Part shown: one piece after another, positions 52,219 through 59,552 of the stretch
Position numbering within the stretch: position 1 is the stretch's first letter
Layout of the letters: each line of letters starts with the position of its first letter
DNA from: CAWJLS01 sp963843755
Lineage (GTDB): Bacteria > Acidobacteriota > Thermoanaerobaculia > Multivoradales > DATKCC01
Direction: 5' to 3'
NCBI GenBank assembly: GCA_963843755.1
Contig: CAWJLS010000001.1
Coordinates: 124,001 to 188,000 of the forward strand
Length of the DNA: 64,000 bases
Notes under the pieces: generated by a model
Database searches by the model: none
What the model saw: only the letters and a program-made list of their open reading frames with translations
What the model was told of the DNA's origin: nothing
Made by a program: the position numbers and the translations under genes

Positions 52219-55016
52219 CGCTCCTCCCTCCGGCCGCCCGCCGGCCCCACGGTCGTCGCCTCCGGCCGCCGCATGTCCACCCCCTCCAGGCTCCGGAGAG
52301 CATGGGTGAGCTCGTCCTCCGCACCGATCGCGCCGTCGAGACGGGCCGCGCGCACCGCCTCAAGAGCCCTGCCCACCCAGGGTCCCGGCGCCACGCCCCG
52401 GGCGATCAGGTCGGCGCCGCGAACGCTCAGCTTCAGGCGGCGCAGCTCGCTCAGGTCGCGCCGGGCCCAGGCCCGGATCGTCTCGTCCTCGGACGCCACC
52501 AACATCAGCACCTCCTCGCCCGACAGGCCGGCCAGAGCCGCCGACACCTCGTGGGGTGCCACCCCCGGCCTTCCGAGCACGGCCCGCGCTGCGGCCAGCC
52601 GTTCCGGGGCGCCGAGCAGGGTCCGGCGGTCAGCCCCGGCCAACAGCAGGCCGTCGACCAGCGCCTCGACCTCACCGTGGGAGAGACCGGCACCCTCCGG
52701 CCCTCCGTCGTGCCCGGCGGCCCTCTCGGCCCTCACTACCCCCTCGGCGCCCTCGGCTCCCTCGCCTCCATCGGCTCCGTCGATCAGGGCCAGCAGCACC
52801 AGCCGCCAGAGACGAGCGGGCGGCTCCTCCAGACCCTGGACGGTGTACCAGTCCCACGCCGCCACCGCCCGCCCGAGGCGCTCGCGATCGGCCTGGGTCA
52901 GCGCCAGCGACGGGTGGAGCGCCGCCTGGAGCACCCCCAGTCCGTCGAGGCGCTCCAGGCCCCGGACGGCCAGCGCCGGATCGTCTAGGAGCAGGATCAG
53001 CTCGTCGCGCAGGCGCGAGCCGGACAGGCGGGAGAAGACCCCTTCGGCGAGCGCCACCTCCACCAGGTGGAGGGTCTCCGGAGAGATCTCGAACCCGAGC
53101 CGCAGGCCGAGCCGGACCGCCCGCAGGACCCGCGTCGGATCGTCGATGAACGACAGGCTGTGGAGCACCCGCAGCAGCCCGTTCTCCAGGTCCCGCCGGC
53201 CGCCGAAGTAGTCGATCAGCTCCGGGCTCGGCTTCGGCCCCAGGCAGACAGCGAGGGCGTTGATGGTGAAGTCCCGCCGGAACAGATCCTGGCGCAACGG
53301 CGACGTCTGCACCTCGGGCAGGGCGGCGGGGGCGCGATAGAACTCGCTCCGGGCCGTCGCCACGTCGATGTGCAGCTCGTGGCGGTCGACCACGACGGCG
53401 GTCATGAAGGCGTCGTGGACCCGGACCCGGCCGCCCAGCTCGGCCGCCAGGAGGCGTGCGAAGTGGGGCCCGTCCCCTTCGACCACCAGGTCCAGATCCC
53501 GGTTCTCCCGGCCGAGCAGGAGGTCCCGGACGATACCCCCGACCAGGTAGACCGGGATCTGATAGCGCCGGGAGACGGCTGCGATGGTCTCCACCCGCTC
53601 GCGCACCGGCGGCGCCAGGCGCTCGCGCAGCATGCCGCCCATGGGCACCCGCTCCTCCGGCAGGTGGGCCAGCCGGCGCTCGACGGCCGTGCCGGCCTCG
53701 CGCAGGCGGCCGTGGAGGTGCCGGAGCACCTGCATGCGGGTCACGAGTCCGCGTGGACGACCGGTCGCCGGGTCGCCCACCAGCACGAGCCGCGGGTGCC
53801 GCCGGAGCATCGCCTCCCCCACCTCGTCGGTCGGTGCGTTCGGGTCGACCCAGGTCGGGTCCCGCTGGACGACGGTCACCACCGGCCGTTCGCCCAGACC
53901 GTGCTGGAGCGCCCCGTCGAGGGTCTGCCGGGTGATCACGCCGACCACCCGATCGCGCCGATCGACCACCGGCGCGGCGTTGATCCGGCGCTCGATCAGC
54001 GCCTCCTTGGCCTCGGCCACCGTCCGCTCGTCGCGCAACGTGAAAAACGACGTCACCATCAGGTCGGACGCCCGGGCCGCCGGCGGCAGGGCGCTCTCCA
54101 GGTAGGTCAGGAGCCGCTCCCGCGCCTCGAGCGGGGTCACCCCCTTGAGCCGGGCCGAGGCCGCCGTGGCGTGGCCACCGCCGTCGGCGAACCCCTCCAT
54201 CAGGTCGCCCAGGTGAACGCCCGGCTGGTCGCCGCGGGCGATCACGGTCACCCGGTCCCCTTCGCCGAACAGGGCGAAGAGCATCGGCAGCTCGAAGATC
54301 TCGAGGGTCCGGTTGACCAGCGGCGCCAGCTCGTCCACGTAGTCGCCCAGCTCGAGGGCCAGGGTCCCCAGGCGGTGCCCCCGGATGCCGTGCACCTCGA
54401 GGGCTTCGGTCATGTGGTGGAGGATGTCGAACCGGCTCGGGTCGAGCCGCTGGAGGGCGTAGTGACGGACCGCGGTCAGGTCGGCGCCGCGTTCGAGCAA
54501 CCGCGCCGCCGCCCGCAGGTCCCGCGGACCGGTGCCGGCGTAGGCCAGGGAGCCGGTGTCCTCGTAGATCCCCAGCAGCAGGAGGGTCGCCTCGTGGGCG
54601 CTGAGCCGCTCTCCGCGATCGGTCAGGATCTCGGCGAGCAGGGTGCACGTCGACCCCGCCCCCGGGTCGAGCGCGCCGCCCGCGGGTTCGATCGCCTCCT
54701 CGTCCGGCTCGTGGTGATCGTAGACCCAGACCTCGATCGCCGGGTTCGCGCTCAGCCAGTCGGCGACGATGCCGATGCGGTCGCGCTGCGCCACGTCGCA
54801 CAGCACCAGGCGGGTGATCTCGGCCGGATCGACCTCCTTGTGGCGCAGCTCCAGGGCCGCGAGCTCCTGCCCCAACGGCCCCTGCTCGAAGCGGCGGACC
54901 GACTCCTCCTTCGAGCCGGGAAAGAAGATCTTGGCCGACGGATGGAGCCGACGCGCCATGAGCACGGACGCGTAGGCGTCGAAGTCCGCGCCGAGGTGGG
55001 TGGTGATGACCTCCAT
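52215..55016 (-). CDS. DHH-CBS-poly(A) polymerase fusion (A-adding tRNA nucleotidyltransferase-like)
   Basis: 933 aa. Domains in order: a DHH phosphoesterase (about 1-315; VITTHLGADFDAYASVLMAR with the metal Asp, VWVYDHHEPDEEAIEP, and GGHATAASARLKG of the DHHA1 lobe), two CBS domains (about 316-470) and a class II nucleotidyltransferase head (VYLVGGIVRDLLLGRENRDL; DLVVEGDG with the catalytic Asp pair; RRDFTINALAVCL) with its helical tail (about 490-900). Such fusions are known in several deep lineages as A-adding enzymes working with separate CC-adding enzymes. The DHH domain may act on oligonucleotides. Start from an ATG with little upstream context. It is first in a coupled three-gene set. 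Confidence 0.93.
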   Translation of the reverse strand: MEVITTHLGADFDAYASVLMARRLHPSAKIFFPGSKEESVRRFEQGPLGQELAALELRHKEVDPAEITRLVLCDVAQRDRIGIVADWLSANPAIEVWVYDHHEPDEEAIEPAGGALDPGAGSTCTLLAEILTDRGERLSAHEATLLLLGIYEDTGSLAYAGTGPRDLRAAARLLERGADLTAVRHYALQRLDPSRFDILHHMTEALEVHGIRGHRLGTLALELGDYVDELAPLVNRTLEIFELPMLFALFGEGDRVTVIARGDQPGVHLGDLMEGFADGGGHATAASARLKGVTPLEARERLLTYLESALPPAARASDLMVTSFFTLRDERTVAEAKEALIERRINAAPVVDRRDRVVGVITRQTLDGALQHGLGERPVVTVVQRDPTWVDPNAPTDEVGEAMLRRHPRLVLVGDPATGRPRGLVTRMQVLRHLHGRLREAGTAVERRLAHLPEERVPMGGMLRERLAPPVRERVETIAAVSRRYQIPVYLVGGIVRDLLLGRENRDLDLVVEGDGPHFARLLAAELGGRVRVHDAFMTAVVVDRHELHIDVATARSEFYRAPAALPEVQTSPLRQDLFRRDFTINALAVCLGPKPSPELIDYFGGRRDLENGLLRVLHSLSFIDDPTRVLRAVRLGLRLGFEISPETLHLVEVALAEGVFSRLSGSRLRDELILLLDDPALAVRGLERLDGLGVLQAALHPSLALTQADRERLGRAVAAWDWYTVQGLEEPPARLWRLVLLALIDGADGGEGAEGAEGVVRAERAAGHDGGPEGAGLSHGEVEALVDGLLLAGADRRTLLGAPERLAAARAVLGRPGVAPHEVSAALAGLSGEEVLMLVASEDETIRAWARRDLSELRRLKLSVRGADLIARGVAPGPWVGRALEAVRAARLDGAIGAEDELTHALRSLEGVDMRRPEATTVGPAGGRREER

Positions 55017-55086
55017 CCCGGCGATTCTACCGGGGTCGGCACGTGGCCCGATCCGTCCCGGCGGCGGGTCGAGGGGAGACGAGAGA

Positions 55087-55695
55087 CTACCCGGGAACGA
55101 TAATCGAGAAGATCGCCTCGCGGGTGCGAGGATCGACCGCCTTGAGCTTGACCACCGCCTTGCCGCCGTCCGGCCAGGTCAGGTTGAATAGATGGCCGAC
55201 CTCCGCCTTGCTGCTCTCGAATACCGCCCCGGCGGGGATCTCGATCCGTAGTCCGGTCACGCCGTCGCTCCCCACGGCGGTCACATGAATGACGGCGCTC
55301 CCGATCCCCTTGAGGGAGAAGGTCCCATCCTCGGTCGGCGTAACGGAGACGATGTGCCGCTCCTCCGGTGCCAGCTCCAGCGGCATCCGAATCGGACCCT
55401 GTGTGAGCGACCTGCGAGCCTCCGGGCTGAGGTCGACGCCCGAGTACTTGTCGATGATGTCCATCGACCACTCGGTCAAGCCGGGAGGCCTCTCGTCCGG
55501 CACCGCCTCGAGAATGTCGATCGAGAGCTGGACGAACGAGGCGCCGATCTCCCGCTGTTTGATGGAGGCCGCAAACCGCCACCCCACCAGCGCGATCAGA
55601 CCGGGGATCAGGATCTTGCCGATCGCCCCGGTGATCGCCTCGAATCCACGCCAGCGCTCGTCAGCGCCGTTCTGCCTTGACGAACCGTGCGTCAT
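55087..55695 (-). CDS. Single-pass membrane protein with beta-rich domain, unknown function
   Basis: 202 aa from ATG 55695 (a start 30 bases upstream is possible). One membrane helix at about residues 28-43 (ILIPGLIALVGWRFAASI), then a helical region (FVQLSIDILEAVPDERPPGL) and a beta-rich C-terminal half (IRMPLELAPEERHIVSVTPT, GIGSAVIHVTAVGSDGVTGL) resembling an immunoglobulin-like domain. I do not recognise the family. It follows the two secreted genes upstream on the same strand and probably belongs to the same small cluster. A helix of the type FVQLSIDIL after a TM anchor is reminiscent of stator or sensor-like accessory proteins but this is weak. Confidence 0.6.
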   Translation of the reverse strand: MTHGSSRQNGADERWRGFEAITGAIGKILIPGLIALVGWRFAASIKQREIGASFVQLSIDILEAVPDERPPGLTEWSMDIIDKYSGVDLSPEARRSLTQGPIRMPLELAPEERHIVSVTPTEDGTFSLKGIGSAVIHVTAVGSDGVTGLRIEIPAGAVFESSKAEVGHLFNLTWPDGGKAVVKLKAVDPRTREAIFSIIVPG

Positions 55696-55794
55696 GGTCG
55701 TTCTGCTCAGTCCCTTGCGCCGCACGAGCAGGAGAGTTCACGGGGCGGTCTCGGCTCACGAAACCGCCTCGACTCCCCTGCCAGCCGCAGAGGC

Positions 55795-56280
55795 TCAGCG
55801 CATCGACGCCCTGTGGTGCCCTTCGTTGACCCAGTGGAGATCCCACTGGACGAAGGAGGTCGTCTCCGGAAGGTCGTTCCAATCGACCTGAAGGGAGTAC
55901 CGGCCCGGAGGCAGGCTCTGGTCGAAGGAAAAGCTCCCGTCCTTCGCCGTGACCAGCGGAATGGTCTGCTTGATGACGTACGGCTCGACCTGTGCGTTGA
56001 GCTCGGAGAGGGGGACGACCTTGCTAGGCCCGCGATCCGCGCCGGTGACTTCGAACCGGACGATGCGAATCTCGGCGTCCGCGATCGGACGGTCCGCGTT
56101 GTCGAGCAGGGTACCCGAGAGGCGGACGCTCTTCCTGGTCTCCGGGGAGAGCTTGATCGTGGCGTGATCACCGCGCTCGGCGAAGACGTTCGCGCCATCG
56201 GTAGCACCGGACAGAGTGGGCTGGGCGAGTACGGGAACGGCCACGAGGGCCAGGAGCAGGATGGACGAGGCGAGCTTCAT
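55795..56280 (-). CDS. Secreted carboxypeptidase-regulatory-like protein
   Basis: 161 aa from ATG 56280, preceded by GAAGGAGAG. The signal peptide is MKLASSILLLALVAVPVLAQ, cut after AQ or LA. The mature part has one regulatory-like beta sandwich: VRLSGTLLDNADRPIADAEI then VTAKDGSFSFDQSLPPGRYS, the core G.V.D..G.P...A.V / DG.F.F..L.PG.Y pattern. No catalytic residues. Probably an extracytoplasmic binding or structural protein. It follows the Cys-rich gene by 80 bases on the same strand. Confidence 0.7.
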   Translation of the reverse strand: MKLASSILLLALVAVPVLAQPTLSGATDGANVFAERGDHATIKLSPETRKSVRLSGTLLDNADRPIADAEIRIVRFEVTGADRGPSKVVPLSELNAQVEPYVIKQTIPLVTAKDGSFSFDQSLPPGRYSLQVDWNDLPETTSFVQWDLHWVNEGHHRASMR

Positions 56281-56360
56281 GGTCGGACTCTCCTTCGTGA
56301 CGTTACGGTCGTCTAATCTTACCGGATGGTTGCGGACAGCTTGCCAGGGGGCACAGCGAA

Positions 56361-56960
56361 TCACTTGGCCAGCGCTCCACAGCAACTTGAGCAACAACTA
56401 CCACATCCAGAGAGGACGCGGCAACCGCACACTTCGTCGCCCCCACAGGAGACGCAGCAACTGGCAGCCCGGACGATGATTCCGCCGATGAGATCGATCT
56501 GCGTCGTGGCACGGTGACGGTAGCCCGCCCGTTCCTTGGCGGTCGCCGGCCGGATCTCGGTCACCTCGACGTCGACCAGACTGGTCGCCACGGAGCGCAG
56601 ACCCAACTGCACGTCGAGCCTCTCGACCTCGCCGGCGATCCGGGTCACGGAGCCATCGTTCTGGAGGGGGTAGAGGTCGATCCTCACGTCGCCGAGCACC
56701 TGGTCCTGGACCGTCGGCACGAGTGCCAGGTCGATCCCCAGCGTTGTCGAATGGAAGGTCACGGCATCGCCTTCCCAGGCCGTCGCCTCGAACGTCTCAC
56801 CCCCCGGCGCCGTCAGCCGAACGGTCACCAGGTCCGGGACGGAGCGGGCCGGCTTGGCGGCCGCCTGCTGCGCCACGAGGCCCATCGGCACGAGCAGCAG
56901 CCAACCCGTGGCAAGCAACCAGGTCAACCCACCCCTCCTTCGCGATCGTTGTCGATTCAT
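56361..56960 (-). CDS. Secreted protein with ten-cysteine C-terminal tail
   Basis: 199 aa from ATG 56960, preceded by GAAGGAG; longer in-frame starts exist but lack this site. After a basic start comes a signal helix (LTWLLATGWLLLVPMGLVAQ). A beta-rich domain follows (ETFEATAWEGDAVTFHSTTL; VERLDVQLGLRSVATSLVDV). The last 32 residues contain ten cysteines (168, 169, 172, 178, 180, 186, 189, 190, 193, 194) in CC, CxxC and CxC arrangements with Gly and Ser, unlike the rest of the window. This could be a metal-binding or disulphide-rich module or a peptide released by processing. Function unknown. A promoter with TATGAT lies upstream. Confidence 0.7.
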   Translation of the reverse strand: MNRQRSRRRGGLTWLLATGWLLLVPMGLVAQQAAAKPARSVPDLVTVRLTAPGGETFEATAWEGDAVTFHSTTLGIDLALVPTVQDQVLGDVRIDLYPLQNDGSVTRIAGEVERLDVQLGLRSVATSLVDVEVTEIRPATAKERAGYRHRATTQIDLIGGIIVRAASCCVSCGGDEVCGCRVLSGCGSCCSSCCGALAK

Positions 56961-57083
56961 CAGATCGTCTCCTTCGGTCGATTTCATGAGACGCGCCATG
57001 CTCTTCTGCTTTGCGCGACGGCTCCGGACAGAGCCGCCGGCAGTACATGCGCCACTACGCCTCTCCTCATTTTCGTAGATTCA

Positions 57084-57089
57084 ATCATA
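57084..57089 (-). promoter_or_regulatory. Extended -10 promoter element of the Cys-rich cluster
   Basis: On the minus strand TATGAT (57089-57084) is preceded by TG one base upstream (TGGTATGAT), an extended -10. The start near 57077 gives a leader of about 117 bases. It lies in the 389-base gap 56961-57349, which is markedly less GC-rich than the rest; a 67-codon open frame within it (57139-57342) has no convincing signals. Confidence 0.5.
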
Positions 57090-57349
57090 CCACACAGGAT
57101 ACAGAAGCTCCTCGCGCCCAGACGCTACGAAGGTCTTCTCATCCATGTCTTCCTCTTCTTATGATTGTGCAACGCAAAAGCATTTCGGGACACGCGATGC
57201 GGAAGACGTCGGTACCTGCTCCCGGCGGGCCTCTTCTCGCGCGGACGGTGGTCCGACCTACGATTCTTCTCATGTCGTGTATAGACACCGAATCGACCGG
57301 GCCAGGTGAGGGCAAACCTGAGAACCCTCCCGGAGTCCCCACGGCGCCC

Positions 57350-58042
57350 TCACTGCCGTCCCCTCAAGAGCAGGTCGAGGACCCTGGTCACCGTCTGCTC
57401 GCGCTCACGGCCCGCCGCCTCGGCGACCCGGGTGACCTCCCGGTGAAGATCGGCGCCGAGCGGCTCCTCCAGGGACGCTCCGGGGAGGACGCCCTCGGCG
57501 TCCCTCCTCCGTTGAACCAACCAGTCCAGCCATTCGATGTGCCGCACCGTCGCTTCCCAGGCCCTGAGCGGCAGGCCCAGGGCATCGAGCAGGCTCTCCA
57601 GGTTGCGCTCGCCGATCGCCCTCCGGCCCCGCTCGTAGGAGGAGATGGTGGCGTTGTGGAGCCCCGACGCCTTGGCCAGCGTCTTCTGAGTGTGGCCACG
57701 CAGCTCGCGCAGGAAGCTCAGCGCCCGCGCGCCTGCCCCCCGGCCCTCGTCCTCTCCCCCGGGCCGAGGGAACGCTCGATCGTCCTCGTGCACGAGCGCA
57801 CTGTAAGACGAATTGCGTTCAACGGCAAGAAGGACAAACTCAATATCATCAGCAACTTCCGCACCGAGGAGAGCCTCCATGGCCACCATTTGCGCGCAAT
57901 TCGTCATACGGCGCACCAGGCAGCGCATGTCAGCTGACTTCAGCTCATTTGTGGCCCGGTACCGTGGGTTCCCTGTGCCAGCAAGTTCCGAACGGCCGGC
58001 GGAAACCCGGCCGCCGTCATTCGTCGTGTCGGAGTCGTCCAT
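57350..58042 (-). CDS. Xre-family transcriptional regulator
   Basis: 230 aa from ATG 58042; the frame is open to 58159 and shorter starts (for example 57928) are possible, so the N-terminus is uncertain. The helix-turn-helix is LSFLRELRGHTQKTLAKASG followed by LHNATISSYERGRRAIGERN and LESLLDALGLP, a classic HTH_3. The part before it (CAQMVAMEALLGAEVADDIE) uses less GC-rich codons than the rest of the window. The C-terminal 80 residues are Arg/Glu-rich helices. It lies between the Cys-rich gene (same strand) and the divergent secreted gene whose promoter carries a perfect palindrome, so it may regulate either side. Confidence 0.78.
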   Translation of the reverse strand: MDDSDTTNDGGRVSAGRSELAGTGNPRYRATNELKSADMRCLVRRMTNCAQMVAMEALLGAEVADDIEFVLLAVERNSSYSALVHEDDRAFPRPGGEDEGRGAGARALSFLRELRGHTQKTLAKASGLHNATISSYERGRRAIGERNLESLLDALGLPLRAWEATVRHIEWLDWLVQRRRDAEGVLPGASLEEPLGADLHREVTRVAEAAGREREQTVTRVLDLLLRGRQ

Positions 58043-58163
58043 CGCGTCGTCTCTGGCCGGCGCTCCCTCCGGCCCCCCTCCTCTACAGGAGAGGACGGAC
58101 TTGCGGGCCGCCGTCGCACGCGCCCGAGCTGCCGCGCCTGGATGACGGCGCCCCGTCACCCCG

Positions 58164-58192
58164 TTGACAGATAATTTCGTAATTTCTAGATA
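58164..58192 (+). promoter_or_regulatory. Promoter of the 58.3 kb secreted gene
   Basis: A perfect -35 TTGACA (58164-58169), 17-base AT-rich spacer and TAGATA (58187-58192), one of the strongest promoters in the window. The start falls near 58199, within the palindrome at 58195-58206. Confidence 0.7.
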
Positions 58193-58194
58193 GC

Positions 58195-58206
58195 CTGGAT
58201 ATCCAG
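58195..58206. promoter_or_regulatory. Perfect 12-bp palindrome at the transcription start (candidate operator)
   Basis: CTGGATATCCAG is a perfect inverted repeat covering the predicted +1. Its position just downstream of the -10 and next to an Xre gene suggests a repressor site. The remaining 110 bases up to the ATG at 58318 show only a ribosome site. Confidence 0.5.
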
Positions 58207-58317
58207 ATCGGCCAACAGGGGAGGTCGGCTGGGTCCGCCACCGCTCACCCAGCGGCCGCGGAGTGCCGTCGGAGTGGGATGGAGGTGGACGAGACCATCC
58301 CCGAAGGAGGGGTTCCG

Positions 58318-59477
58318 ATGACGAGGACCCGATGGCAGTCCGTGCTCCGTCTCACCGCCGCGGCCGTGTTGATCGCCGGCTGTTGGACCACTCTCCAGGC
58401 GCAGAGCGTGATCGCCCCCGAGGAGGTGCCGCTCGGCGCGACCACCGCGCAGGCCTTGACGACTACGAGGCCGAGGTCTATCCACCGGACGAGAAGCTCG
58501 ACGGGTTCCCGGAGCTCAACCCGGTCGACGAGAAGGGGCTCGAGCAGCTTGCCGACGCCTACGCCAAGGACGACACGGTGTTCGAGAAGTACGCCTACAT
58601 TCCGGACTGCGCGTCCGGCGGCTGCCCCGGCGGGATCGACCACATGGCGGCCGGCACCGGCACCCGCAACACCGGCTACGGCACCATCCGCCTCCGCGGC
58701 GTGCCGCCGACGGCGCGCAAGATCAGCGCCTTCCTCTACTGGTCGACGATCTACACCGGCCCGATCCCGGCGAACCCGACGATCTACTTCAACGGCTTCC
58801 GCCGCGACCGGCTCGATCGTCAACGCCACGCCGTTCCCGTGCTGGGGGCCGAACGCCACCCACGTCACCTACCGGACCTGGGTCTTCCCGCACATCGTCC
58901 CGGGCATCAACAGCGACTACTCGGTGACCGGGCTCGCCAGCGGCCTGACCACCGGCCAGGACCCGTGGGTGCCGTACAACACGGTCTTCCCGCTGTCCCA
59001 GGGGGCGAGCCTGGTCGTGCTCTACACCGACAAGGGCATCCCACGCGGAACCTGGGTGCAGATCCATCACCCGCAGACCGCGCAGTTCTTCGGCACCCTG
59101 ACCTTCACCCACTTCCTCGACGCTGCCGCTGACGGTCGACTCGGTCAAGCACACCCGGATCGGGTCGGACGGCCAGGTCGGCGGCGGGATGCCCAACATC
59201 AGCTCGATGACCGACGAGCGGACCTTCCTCGGCGGCCCGGCGGGGACGCCGCTGGTGCAGATCCGGGGCAACGGCTGCTCGGCCCTCGGCAGCGAGGACT
59301 CGGACCTCAACGGCACCGACGGCGAGCCGATGAACCAGCTCTGGGACACCCACACCATGGGGGTCTCGGGGGTGATCACGCCGACGGCGACCAGCTACAC
59401 CGTCCAGTACACCGAGCCCACCGGGCCCGATCCGGGACTGCGTGCTGCCGGTCGTCCACGTGCTGACCGGCCGGTGA
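58318..59477 (+). CDS. Secreted protein, coding frame broken by four single-base indels
   Basis: ATG 58318 has GAAGGAGGGG upstream and begins a signal peptide (RLTAAAVLIAGCWTTLQAQS), possibly with a lipobox at LIAGC. Protein-like sequence then moves between frames: near 58455 (one base lost), 58803, 59120 and 59435 (one base gained each). Reading across gives about 385 aa: DDYEAEVYPPDEKLDGFPEL, YGTIRLRGVPPTARKISAFL, VNATPFPCWGPNATHVTYRT, RTFLGGPAGTPLVQIRGNG and a C-terminus VLPVVHVLTGR ending at a TGA (59475-59477). It looks like a surface beta-sandwich protein; family not recognised. Either a decayed gene or, since dnaE next door has similar breaks, sequence error. Confidence 0.6.
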
Positions 59478-59521
59478 CTGAAGGGCTCCCGAGCACGTCC
59501 CGCGAGCTCCCCGCGGCGCTC

Positions 59522-59539
59522 CTCCGGCCGCCGCCGGAG
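59522..59539. terminator. Hairpin between convergent 58.3 kb gene and dnaE
   Basis: CTCCGGC and GCCGGAG pair around a CGCC loop in the 75-base gap between the two convergent stops. There is no T tract on either strand. Confidence 0.4.
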
Positions 59540-59552
59540 CGGGCCGGGCGGC

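Noticed and set aside
53067..55103. 678-codon plus-strand open frame
   Set aside because: Antisense to the DHH-CBS-PAP gene, which has clear domain motifs throughout.
57139..57342. 67-codon minus-strand open frame
   Set aside because: No ribosome site, no recognisable sequence, and it lies in the gap that contains the promoter of the Cys-rich gene.
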